This document shows positions 1 through 5,828 of a stretch of DNA of 10,177 nt, one piece after another. The notes under the pieces were generated by a model, which was not told where the DNA came from, ran no database searches, and saw only the letters and a program-made list of their open reading frames with translations. How positions within the stretch are numbered: the stretch's first letter is position 1; each line of letters starts with the position of its first letter. The position numbers and the translations under genes were made by a program. The stretch is from Pseudomonadota bacterium (GTDB lineage Bacteria > Pseudomonadota > Gammaproteobacteria > Xanthomonadales > Rhodanobacteraceae): assembly GCA_021783385.1 (NCBI GenBank), contig JAJXTX010000051.1:2785-12961 (forward strand), read 5' to 3'.

Positions 1-260
<260 letters not shown>

Positions 261-261
<1 letters not shown>

Positions 262-280
262 GACGCGCAGCCCCGCGTCC
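261..280 (+). other. Stem-loop at the tgt stop codon
   Basis: GGACGCG (261-267) pairs perfectly with CGCGTCC (274-280) around a six-base loop, CAGCCC. It begins on the last base of the tgt stop codon. No T-run follows, so it is not a standard intrinsic terminator. It could protect the tgt 3' end or weaken read-through into yajC. In sequence this GC-rich it may also be chance. Confidence 0.35.
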
Positions 281-339
281 GGCCCGGCCGCGGCACGGCG
301 GCAGCCGCATGGCGGCGCAGTGCACGGCCTGGGGGTGCG

Positions 340-348
340 TGGCATAAT
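340..348 (+). promoter_or_regulatory. Candidate extended -10 promoter for yajC-secD-secF
   Basis: TGGCATAAT is an extended -10 element (TG, one base, CATAAT at 343-348; 5 of 6 match to TATAAT). No convincing -35 box lies 16-18 bases upstream, which fits extended -10 promoters. Transcription would start near 355, giving a leader of roughly 58 bases before yajC. This is an A/T-rich patch in a GC-rich intergenic region. The sec genes may also be read from further upstream with tgt. Confidence 0.45.
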
Positions 349-370
349 CCACGATCTTTTACCGGACGTT

Positions 371-387
371 CAGCGGATTTCCCGCTG
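371..387 (+). other. Stem-loop in the yajC leader
   Basis: CAGCGG (371-376) and CCGCTG (382-387) form a perfect six-base-pair stem around ATTTC. It lies in the predicted yajC leader, 25 bases upstream of the start codon. A GGA triplet straddles the stem-loop border with its two Gs paired, so it is a poorer CsrA-type site than the hairpins in front of secD and secF. The role is unknown. Confidence 0.35.
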
Positions 388-412
388 TCGCCGCCACTTG
401 TGAGACAACCCG

Positions 413-742
413 ATGAACCTCTCGATCCCGTTGGTGATGGCCCAGGCCGCTCCTGCCGCAGGCGGCAATCCACTGCTCACCTTCCTGCCGCTGATCCTGC
501 TGTTCGGCGTGTTCTACTTCATGATGATCCGCCCGCAGATGAAGCGGCAGAAGGAACTGCGTGCGCTGATCGCCGGTCTGTCCAAGGGCGACGAAGTGGT
601 CACCAACGGCGGCATCGCCGGGCGCGTGGACGAGGTCGGCGAGACGTTTCTGTCCGTCGAGATCGCGCCGGGCGTGCTGGTCAAGGTGCAGAAGGGCGCG
701 GTGTCGCAGGTGCTGCCCAAGGGCTCGCTGAAATCCGTCTGA
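413..742 (+). CDS. yajC: Sec translocon accessory protein YajC
   Basis: 109 residues, close to the roughly 110 of E. coli YajC. It is a small inner-membrane protein that associates with SecD and SecF at the SecYEG channel. The sequence shows a short N-terminal stretch rich in Ala, Pro and Gly, one membrane segment at about residues 20-40 (PLLTFLPLILLFGVFYFMMI), then the family's I-R-P-Q-M-K-R-Q-K-E sequence just inside the membrane. A soluble domain follows with G-D-E-V-V-T-N-G-G-I-A-G, the typical YajC turn, and V-K-V-Q-K-G-A-V near the end. ATG 413 places the membrane segment at the usual distance from the N-terminus; the Shine-Dalgarno match upstream is weak (GAGA at 402-405). It is the first gene of the secDF set and is followed 90 bases later by secD. 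The exact role of YajC in export remains modest and unclear in model species. Confidence 0.96.
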   Translation: MNLSIPLVMAQAAPAAGGNPLLTFLPLILLFGVFYFMMIRPQMKRQKELRALIAGLSKGDEVVTNGGIAGRVDEVGETFLSVEIAPGVLVKVQKGAVSQVLPKGSLKSV

Positions 743-768
743 TCGCGGTCGGATCCCCCTATTTGATG

Positions 769-789
769 AGTGCGGCCAGGGACGGCCGC
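769..789 (+). repeat. secD-leader copy of a repeated GGA-hexaloop hairpin
   Basis: This 21-base element differs from 2732-2752 (in front of secF) at only 3 positions. GCGGCC (772-777) and GGCCGC (784-789) form a perfect six-base-pair stem that presents the hexaloop AGGGAC. ANGGA in a hexaloop on a short stem is the established high-affinity site shape for CsrA/RsmA/RsmE proteins. The stem ends 43 bases upstream of the secD ATG. The structure and repeat are seen directly; protein binding is inferred. Confidence 0.6.
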
Positions 790-801
790 TGCTTGACTCT
801 G

Positions 802-819
802 GCGGTCATGGACGATCGC
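802..819 (+). promoter_or_regulatory. Second GGA-hexaloop hairpin next to the secD ribosome-binding site
   Basis: GCGGTC (802-807) pairs with GATCGC (814-819), including one G-U pair, around the hexaloop ATGGAC. It ends two bases before the secD Shine-Dalgarno sequence AAGGAA (822-827), so protein binding or stem formation could affect ribosome access. With 772-789 it forms a tandem pair whose GGA triplets are 30 bases apart. Binding of a CsrA-type regulator is an inference. Confidence 0.5.
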
Positions 820-832
820 ACAAGGAACAGAC

Positions 833-2716
833 ATGAGTGATTTTCCCCGCTGGAAATACGCGCTGGTAGCACTGGTGATGCTGTTTGGCGTGATCTACGC
901 GCTGCCGAACGCGTTCATCCCGCAGCCGGCGGTACAGGTCACCGCCAACCGCGGCGCCGCGCCGATCGACGAGACGGTGCGGCAGAAGGTGGCGGCCGCG
1001 CTCGCCGCGCAGCACGTGGCCGCCGGCGAGCTGGTGGTGCAGGGCGATCACCTGCTGGCCACCTTCGCCAACACCGACGTGCAGCGCATGGGGGCCGACG
1101 CCATGAAGGCGGCGCTGGGCGACAACTACACGGTGGCGTTCAAGCTGGAGTCCACCGTGCCGGGCTGGCTGCGCGCGATCGGCGCGCGCTCGATGCCGCT
1201 GGGCCTGGACTTGCAGGGCGGCGTGCATTTCCTGATGCAGGTGGACCAGAGCGACGTGCTCGACAAGCAGGAAAGCAGCTACGCGGACGACATCCGCAGC
1301 CTGCTGCGCGACAAGAACATCCATTACGAATCGGTCACCCGCAACGCCGTGCCCGGCCAGGGCATTGCGGTGATCCTGCGTTCGGCCGACGACCGCAGCA
1401 AGGCGTCCGACGCGATCGCCAACGCCTACAGCGACCTCGACCTCGCCAACGGCCCCAGCACCGGCGACCGCTTCGTGCTGAACGCGGTGGTGAAGCCGGA
1501 CAAGCTGCGCAGCATCGCGCGCGACACCATCACGCAGAACCTCAGCACGCTGCGCAACCGCATCAACGCGCTCGGCGTGTCCGAGCCGCTGATCCAGCAG
1601 CAGGGCGAGAACCACATCGTGGTGGATTTGGCCGGCGTGCAGGACCCGGCCGAGGCGAAGAAGCTGATCGGCACGGTGGCCACCCTGCAGTACCGCCCCG
1701 GCATCGGCCAGCCCGGCGATCCGCGCGCGCAGGAGGCGGCGAAGACCGGCAACATCCCGCCGGACGCCAACCTGTTCTACATGCGCGGCACCCAGATACC
1801 GGTGCTGGTCAGCAAGAAGATCATCGTCACCGGCAACGAGCTGACCAACGCCTCGTCCGGTGTCGACACGCGCAACGGCACTGCCAACGTGAACGTCACG
1901 CTGAATGCTTCCGGCGCCAAGAAGATGCTCGATTTCACCAGCGACAACATCGGCAAGCCGATGGCGGTGGTGTATGTGGAGACGCTGTACGACACCAAGA
2001 TGGTCAACGGCAAGGAAGTGCGCACGCCCAAGACCACCGAGACGGTGATCAACGACGCCGTGATCCAGGGCGCCTTCAGCAACCAGTTCGAGACGAATGG
2101 CCTGGGCAGCCAGAAGGAAGCCTCCGAGCTCGCCCTGCTGCTCAAGGGCGGCGCGTTTGCCGCGCCGGTGGACATCGTCGAGGAGCGCGTGATCGGCCCC
2201 AGCCTGGGCAAGGACAACATCGACAAGGGTTTCAACGCGGTGCTGCTGGGCCTGGCGCTGGTGCTGCTGGCGGCGGCGGTCTACTACAAGCTGTTCGGCC
2301 TGGTGGCGGACATCGCGCTGTTCTTCAACCTGGTGGTGCTGGTGGCGGTGATGTCGCTGATCGGCGTCACCCTGACCATGCCCGGCATCGCCGGCATCGT
2401 GCTCACGCTGGGCATGGCGATCGACGCCAACGTGCTGATCTGCGAGCGCGTGCGCGAGGAGCTGCGCAACGGCTCCACCCCGCACGCGGCGATCCGCGCC
2501 GGCTATGAGAAGGCCTGGGCGACCATTCTCGATGCCAACGTCACCCACCTGATCGCCGCGCTGGCGCTTACCACGATGGGCACCGGCGCGATCAAGGGCT
2601 TCGGCGTGACGCTGATGATCGGCATCCTCACTTCGCTGTTCACCTCGGTGACGCTGACGCATGCCTTCACCGCGCTGATCCACGGCCACCGCAAGCTCAA
2701 GACCCTTTCGGTGTAA
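833..2716 (+). CDS. secD: Protein translocase subunit SecD
   Basis: 627 residues (E. coli about 615). SecD is an RND-superfamily inner-membrane protein. With SecF it uses the proton gradient to pull exported proteins out of the SecYEG channel on the periplasmic side after SecA has driven them in. A first membrane helix lies at about residues 8-25, followed by the G-L-D-L-Q-G-G motif (124-130) and a large periplasmic P1 domain to about residue 460. Five more membrane helices follow between about 468 and 617. The charged motif in helix 4, M-A-I-D-A-N-V-L-I-C-E-R-V-R-E-E, contains Asp531, which corresponds to the conserved proton-relay Asp (519 in E. coli). ATG 833 has a good ribosome-binding site, AAGGAA at 822-827. 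The gene is followed by secF after 73 bases. The leader holds two GGA-loop hairpins, the likeliest local control point. No sign of damage. Confidence 0.98.
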   Translation: MSDFPRWKYALVALVMLFGVIYALPNAFIPQPAVQVTANRGAAPIDETVRQKVAAALAAQHVAAGELVVQGDHLLATFANTDVQRMGADAMKAALGDNYTVAFKLESTVPGWLRAIGARSMPLGLDLQGGVHFLMQVDQSDVLDKQESSYADDIRSLLRDKNIHYESVTRNAVPGQGIAVILRSADDRSKASDAIANAYSDLDLANGPSTGDRFVLNAVVKPDKLRSIARDTITQNLSTLRNRINALGVSEPLIQQQGENHIVVDLAGVQDPAEAKKLIGTVATLQYRPGIGQPGDPRAQEAAKTGNIPPDANLFYMRGTQIPVLVSKKIIVTGNELTNASSGVDTRNGTANVNVTLNASGAKKMLDFTSDNIGKPMAVVYVETLYDTKMVNGKEVRTPKTTETVINDAVIQGAFSNQFETNGLGSQKEASELALLLKGGAFAAPVDIVEERVIGPSLGKDNIDKGFNAVLLGLALVLLAAAVYYKLFGLVADIALFFNLVVLVAVMSLIGVTLTMPGIAGIVLTLGMAIDANVLICERVREELRNGSTPHAAIRAGYEKAWATILDANVTHLIAALALTTMGTGAIKGFGVTLMIGILTSLFTSVTLTHAFTALIHGHRKLKTLSV

Positions 2717-2731
2717 GGGGTTTCATCGAAC

Positions 2732-2752
2732 AGTGCGGCCATGGATGGTCGC
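2732..2752 (+). repeat. secF-leader copy of the GGA-hexaloop hairpin
   Basis: This is the second copy of the element at 769-789 (18 of 21 bases identical). GCGGCC (2735-2740) pairs with GGTCGC (2747-2752), with a G-U pair where the secD copy has G-C, around the hexaloop ATGGAT. The base changes therefore keep the stem and the ANGGAN loop. The stem ends 37 bases upstream of the secF ATG, nearly the same place as in the secD leader. Confidence 0.6.
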
Positions 2753-2759
2753 GTTTGCC

Positions 2760-2774
2760 CGGAGTGGACTTCCG
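2760..2774 (+). promoter_or_regulatory. Weaker second GGA-loop hairpin in the secF leader
   Basis: CGGAG (2760-2764) can pair with TTCCG (2770-2774), using one G-U pair, around the five-base loop TGGAC. It ends four bases before the secF ribosome-binding site (GAGAG, 2779-2783). It mirrors the second hairpin before secD in place, but the loop lacks the A before NGGA and the stem is shorter, so it is a less certain site. Confidence 0.35.
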
Positions 2775-2789
2775 TACCGAGAGCCTCAG

Positions 2790-3752
2790 ATGGAAATCTT
2801 CAATCACAACAGCAATATCCCGTTCCTTGGCATGCGCAAGTACAGCATCGCCATCGCGGTGTTCCTGATGCTCGCGTCGATCGCGCTGATCGCCACCCGA
2901 GGCCTCAACTACGGGCTGGATTTCACCGGCGGCGTGTCGCTGGTGGTCGACTACGCGCAGCCGGTGCAGATCGCCGACGTGCGTGCGGCGCTGGCCAAGG
3001 GCGGCGTCGCGCATCCGATCGTGCAGAGCCTGGGTGGCACCCGCGAGGTGTCGATCCGCTTGCAGACCAAGGACGATCCGGCCGCGCAGGAAGCCGGCGG
3101 CAAGGTCAACCTCGATCGCATTTCCAGCGACGTGCTGGCGATGCTGCATGCCTCGCGCCCCGACGCGACGCTGAAGAGCCGCGACTTCGTCAGCGCCGAA
3201 GTGGGCGCGGAGTTGAAGAACGACGGCAGCGTGGCGGCGGTGTTCGTGATACTCGGCATCATGGGCTACCTGTGGATCCGCTTCGAGCGGCGCTTCGCGA
3301 TTGCCGCGGTGGCCACCGAAATCCACGACGTGCTGGTGACGCTGGGCATTCTGGCGCTGGTGCAGCGCGAGTTCGACATGACCGTGCTGGCCTCGGTGCT
3401 GGCGGTGATCGGCTACTCGATCAACGACAAGGTGGTGGTGTTCGACCGCATCCGCGAGCTGTTCCGGCTGGCGCGCAAGGCCGAGCCGGAGGAAATCCTC
3501 AACCGCTCGATCAACAACACCCTGTCGCGAACCATCATCACCTCGCTGTTCACCGGCATCACCATGGGCGCGCTGTTCTTCTTCGGCGGCCCGGCGGTGC
3601 ACGGCTTCGCCGTCACCATGCTGATCGGCATCCTGGTCGGCACGCTGTCCTCGATCTTCGTGGCCAGCCCGATCCTGCTGTGGCTGGGCGTGTCGAAGAA
3701 GGACCTGATGCCGGTGACGAAGGAAAACCCCGAACTGGCGCGGCGCCCGTAA
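2790..3752 (+). CDS. secF: Protein translocase subunit SecF
   Basis: 320 residues (E. coli 323). SecF is the partner of SecD in the proton-driven SecDF complex of the inner membrane. Features in order: membrane helix 1 at about 16-35, the G-L-D-F-T-G-G motif (42-48) matching SecD's G-L-D-L-Q-G-G, a periplasmic domain to about 145, then five more helices. Helix 4 carries V-I-G-Y-S-I-N-D-K-V-V-V-F-D-R-I-R-E; its Asp213 has the same number as the conserved Asp213 of E. coli SecF. I chose ATG 2790, which has GAGAG six bases upstream and gives a normal N-terminus (MEIFNHNSNIPFLGMRKYSI). The frame stays open back to a GTG at 2733, but that would add 19 atypical residues and swallow the leader hairpin. 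A strong terminator follows 20 bases after the stop, closing the operon. Confidence 0.97.
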   Translation: MEIFNHNSNIPFLGMRKYSIAIAVFLMLASIALIATRGLNYGLDFTGGVSLVVDYAQPVQIADVRAALAKGGVAHPIVQSLGGTREVSIRLQTKDDPAAQEAGGKVNLDRISSDVLAMLHASRPDATLKSRDFVSAEVGAELKNDGSVAAVFVILGIMGYLWIRFERRFAIAAVATEIHDVLVTLGILALVQREFDMTVLASVLAVIGYSINDKVVVFDRIRELFRLARKAEPEEILNRSINNTLSRTIITSLFTGITMGALFFFGGPAVHGFAVTMLIGILVGTLSSIFVASPILLWLGVSKKDLMPVTKENPELARRP

Positions 3753-3772
3753 GCTGGCGGCAGGTCCGGAAT

Positions 3773-3800
3773 AACGGCCCGGTGAAAACCGGGCCGTTTT
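3773..3800 (+). terminator. Intrinsic terminator of the secDF operon
   Basis: AACGGCCCGGT (3773-3783) pairs perfectly over 11 bases with ACCGGGCCGTT (3788-3798) around a GAAA tetraloop and runs into TTTT (3797-3800). It lies 20 bases after the secF stop. On the opposite strand the T-run is weak, so it mainly stops plus-strand transcription, although it also sits at the end of the convergent amgK-murU unit. Confidence 0.92.
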
Positions 3801-3810
3801 GCCTGGTGCC

Positions 3811-3894
3811 GTGTGGGAGCGACTTCCGTCGCGATGCTCCAGCCTTCATGCTGCGGCAGTGCAAGCACATCGCGACCGAAGTCGCTCCCGCCAC
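3811..3894. repeat. REP doublet (REPIN-like inverted repeat)
   Basis: Two inverted arms flank a short spacer. The left arm (3811-3837) contains GTGTGGGAGCGACTTC then CGTCGCGATGC. The right arm (3865-3894) is its near reverse complement, with GCACATCGCGACC then GAAGTCGCTCCCGCCAC. The long stem has one internal mismatch. Each arm also holds its own small palindrome (GCGACTTC-GTCGC), the layout of REP sequences mobilised by RAYT transposases. The spacer has a smaller inverted motif around CTGCGGCAG (3851-3859). It sits between two convergent operons, the usual place for REPs. No RAYT gene is in the window. Confidence 0.82.
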
Positions 3895-3903
3895 GAAGGC
3901 CGC

Positions 3904-4623
3904 TCACACTGCGTCGGGATGGCCGCGCAGCTCGGCTTGCAGCTGCGCCAGCCGCAGCGGCGTGCCCACATCGGTCCAGCGGCCGCGATGATGGCTGCCG
4001 CTGACCTGATCGTGCGCCATCGCCGCGCGCAGCAGCGGGGCGAGTTTGAAACGCGGCGGTGTGCTCCGGGCCACGGCGTCGTCGTCGATCACGGTGCGCC
4101 AGTCGCGCAGCAGCGCGGGGTGGAAGACGCCGATGCCGCTGTAGGTGAGCTTGCGCGTGCCCGCATCGTGCAGCAGGCCCTGCGCATCCAGCGCGAAATC
4201 GCCGTGCGGGTGATGCGCCGGGTTGTCGACCATCAGCAGCTGCGCCAGCCCCGCCGGCGCCAGCGGCAGCGCGCTGAAGTCGGCGTCGCACCAGACGTCG
4301 CCGCTGAGCGCGAGGAACGGCTCCGGCCCCAGCAGCGGCAGCGCGTTGAGCATGCCGCCGCCGGTTTCCAGCGGGGTCGGTCCCTCGTAGGCATAGCGGA
4401 TGCGCAGGCCCCAGCGCGCGCCGTCGCCCAGGGTGTCGGGAAACTGCTCGGCCAGGTGCGCGGTGTTGATCACCACGTAGTGCACGCCGGCTGCCGCCAG
4501 TTTTTCCAGCTGCCACACGATCAGCGGCTTGCCGCCCACCGGCAGCAACGGCTTGGGCGTGCGCTCGGTCAGCGGACGCATGCGCTCGCCCAGCCCGGCG
4601 GCGAAGATCAGCGCGTGTCTCAT
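3904..4623 (-). CDS. murU: N-acetylmuramate alpha-1-phosphate uridylyltransferase MurU
   Basis: 239 residues, usual for MurU (about 220-240). It transfers UMP from UTP to MurNAc-1-phosphate, giving UDP-MurNAc for peptidoglycan synthesis in the cytoplasm. The N-terminus carries the nucleotidyltransferase signature [13 protein letters not shown] (7-19) followed by T-P-K-P-L-L-P-V (22-29), with Lys24 as the usual nucleotide-binding Lys. L-E-T-G-G-G (85-90) contacts the base or sugar in this fold, and S-G-D-V-W-C-D (107-113) supplies the metal-binding Asp109. The ATG overlaps the TGA of amgK in an ATGA, so the two are translationally coupled. That pairing, with an AmgK-type kinase and no acyltransferase domain, favours MurU over glucose- or mannose-1-phosphate transferases of the same fold. 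Sugar specificity cannot be proved from sequence. Confidence 0.9.
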   Translation of the reverse strand: MRHALIFAAGLGERMRPLTERTPKPLLPVGGKPLIVWQLEKLAAAGVHYVVINTAHLAEQFPDTLGDGARWGLRIRYAYEGPTPLETGGGMLNALPLLGPEPFLALSGDVWCDADFSALPLAPAGLAQLLMVDNPAHHPHGDFALDAQGLLHDAGTRKLTYSGIGVFHPALLRDWRTVIDDDAVARSTPPRFKLAPLLRAAMAHDQVSGSHHRGRWTDVGTPLRLAQLQAELRGHPDAV

Positions 4624-5630
4624 GCCGCTGTCGGCAGGCGCAGGTCGCGGGCGCCGACGCTGCGTTCGAGCAGCGCCGCCAGCGCGGCCAGCCCGGGGTA
4701 GCGGCTGGCCACCTCGATCACGTAGCGGTACACGCGCGGCAGGTCGTCAAGATAGCCGGGCTTGCCGTCGCGGTAGGCGAGCCGGCAGAAGATGCCGAGC
4801 ACCTTGAGATGACGCTGCAGGCCGATCAGGTCGAACCAGCGCAGGAAGCGCGCGCGGTCGACGCTGGCGTCGATCAGCCCGGCCTGCTGCAGGCGCTGGC
4901 GGTAGTCCTCGACCCAGCCTTCCACCCGCGCGGGATCCCACGCGATGTAGCAGTCGCGCAGCAGCGAGGCGAGGTCGTAGGTGAGCGGGCCGAGCAGGGC
5001 GCCCTGGAAGTCGATGATGCCCGGATTGTTGTCGCCGACCACCAGCAGGTTGCGGCTGTGGTAATCGCGATGCACGAAGCAGCGCGGTTGCGCCAGCGCC
5101 TCGTGCAGCAGCAGGTCGAACGCGTCCTGCAGCAGCAGCTGCTCGGGCGCATCGGTCACGTGGCCGAGGTGCCGGCCGAGGAACCACACCGGCATGAGCT
5201 CCAGTTCGCGCTGCAGGAAGGCGCGGTCGTAGGGCGGCAGGCCCGCCACGTCGACGTCGCGCTGCATGCGCAGCAGCGCGTCCATCGCATCGCCGTACAG
5301 CGCATCCACCGTGTCCTCGGCGAGGGCGGGCAGGTAGAGCGCGGAGCCCAGATCCTCGATCAGCAGGAATCCCTGCTGCAGGTCGTGCGCCCGCACCGCC
5401 GGCACATGCAGTCCGGCGGCGGCCAGCCGTGCGCCGATCGCCAGCCACGGCTGCGGGTCCTCCTGCGCGGGCGGCGAATCCATCACGATCCAGCTTTGCC
5501 CCTGATGGTGCGTGCGCCAGTAGCTGCGAAAGCTGGCATCGGCCGAAGCCGAAGCGAGCTGCAGCGCAGGATCGCCCAAGGCAGCCCGGGTCCAGGCGAG
5601 TCGGGCAGCAATGCGGGCAGGGTTTTGCAT
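4620..5630 (-). CDS. amgK: Anomeric MurNAc/GlcNAc kinase AmgK (aminoglycoside phosphotransferase fold)
   Basis: 336 residues, matching AmgK of Pseudomonas (about 340). It phosphorylates MurNAc (and GlcNAc) at the anomeric carbon using ATP, the step before MurU in peptidoglycan recycling. The APH-like kinase fold is shown by V-H-R-D-Y-H-S-R-N (186-194), the catalytic loop with Asp189 and metal ligand Asn194, and by G-I-I-D-F-Q-G-A (204-211) with Asp207, the DFG equivalent. L-L-I-E-D-L-G (89-95) is the hinge region. ATG 5630 is followed by [13 protein letters not shown]. The ribosome-binding site is weak, with only GAG a few bases upstream. Unlike in Pseudomonas, where the pair lies near lptD, the divergent neighbour here is a flavoenzyme operon. 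The family is often annotated simply as phosphotransferase; the MurU partner supports the specific name. Confidence 0.9.
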   Translation of the reverse strand: MQNPARIAARLAWTRAALGDPALQLASASADASFRSYWRTHHQGQSWIVMDSPPAQEDPQPWLAIGARLAAAGLHVPAVRAHDLQQGFLLIEDLGSALYLPALAEDTVDALYGDAMDALLRMQRDVDVAGLPPYDRAFLQRELELMPVWFLGRHLGHVTDAPEQLLLQDAFDLLLHEALAQPRCFVHRDYHSRNLLVVGDNNPGIIDFQGALLGPLTYDLASLLRDCYIAWDPARVEGWVEDYRQRLQQAGLIDASVDRARFLRWFDLIGLQRHLKVLGIFCRLAYRDGKPGYLDDLPRVYRYVIEVASRYPGLAALAALLERSVGARDLRLPTAA

Positions 5631-5828
5631 GTCGCTCGGATCAGCCGGAAGCCGCTCAGCTTAGCGCCAGCGAGAGCGCACGAGAACCTCGCCGCCCGGC
5701 AACCGGCGCGCGCACCAGGCGATTATTGCGTTGCAGCAGCTTGTGCTATGAATGACCTGCGGATCACACGGCGATGCGCGCACCGCGTGGCAGCGGCTGC
5801 ATGGCACACAGCTGAACGGGGGCAGCGG
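5631..5828. other. Divergent intergenic region between amgK and the flavoenzyme operon
   Basis: About 200 bases between divergent genes, so promoters for both should lie here. For the plus strand the best I see is TTGCGT (5726-5731) and TATGAA (5747-5752), only 15 bases apart and so weak. No clear sigma-70 promoter shows on the minus strand. No sigma-54 GG-N10-GC pair with a good match was found. The frame of the flavoenzyme stays open through this region, with an earlier ATG at 5748, discussed under that gene. Confidence 0.3.

Noticed and set aside
766..840. A 24-codon ORF upstream of secD, overlapping its start, as a possible arrest or leader peptide (VemP/SecM-like)
   Set aside because: No ribosome-binding site, no hydrophobic signal segment, a charged and arginine-rich product, and it coincides with the hairpin sequences, which explain the conservation better.
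806..2689. A 627-codon minus-strand ORF across secD
   Set aside because: It is the mirror of secD in GC-rich DNA, with a His/Arg/Gln-rich low-complexity product and no recognisable domain.
2733..2789. N-terminal extension of SecF from GTG 2733
   Set aside because: It lacks a good ribosome-binding site and gives an atypical SecF start; ATG 2790 has GAGAG at the correct spacing and aligns Asp213 with E. coli numbering.
2741..3991. Long plus-strand ORF over secF and into murU
   Set aside because: Arg/Gly/His-rich out-of-frame translation that crosses the terminator and REP; not a protein-like composition.
5785..5815. TGGCA stretches upstream of the flavoenzyme as a sigma-54 promoter
   Set aside because: Neither TGGCA motif has GC ten bases after GG, so the diagnostic spacing fails.
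4809..5828. The upstream part of the flavoenzyme frame as coding sequence
   Set aside because: It lies antisense to amgK, which has clear kinase motifs, so it is a shadow of that gene.
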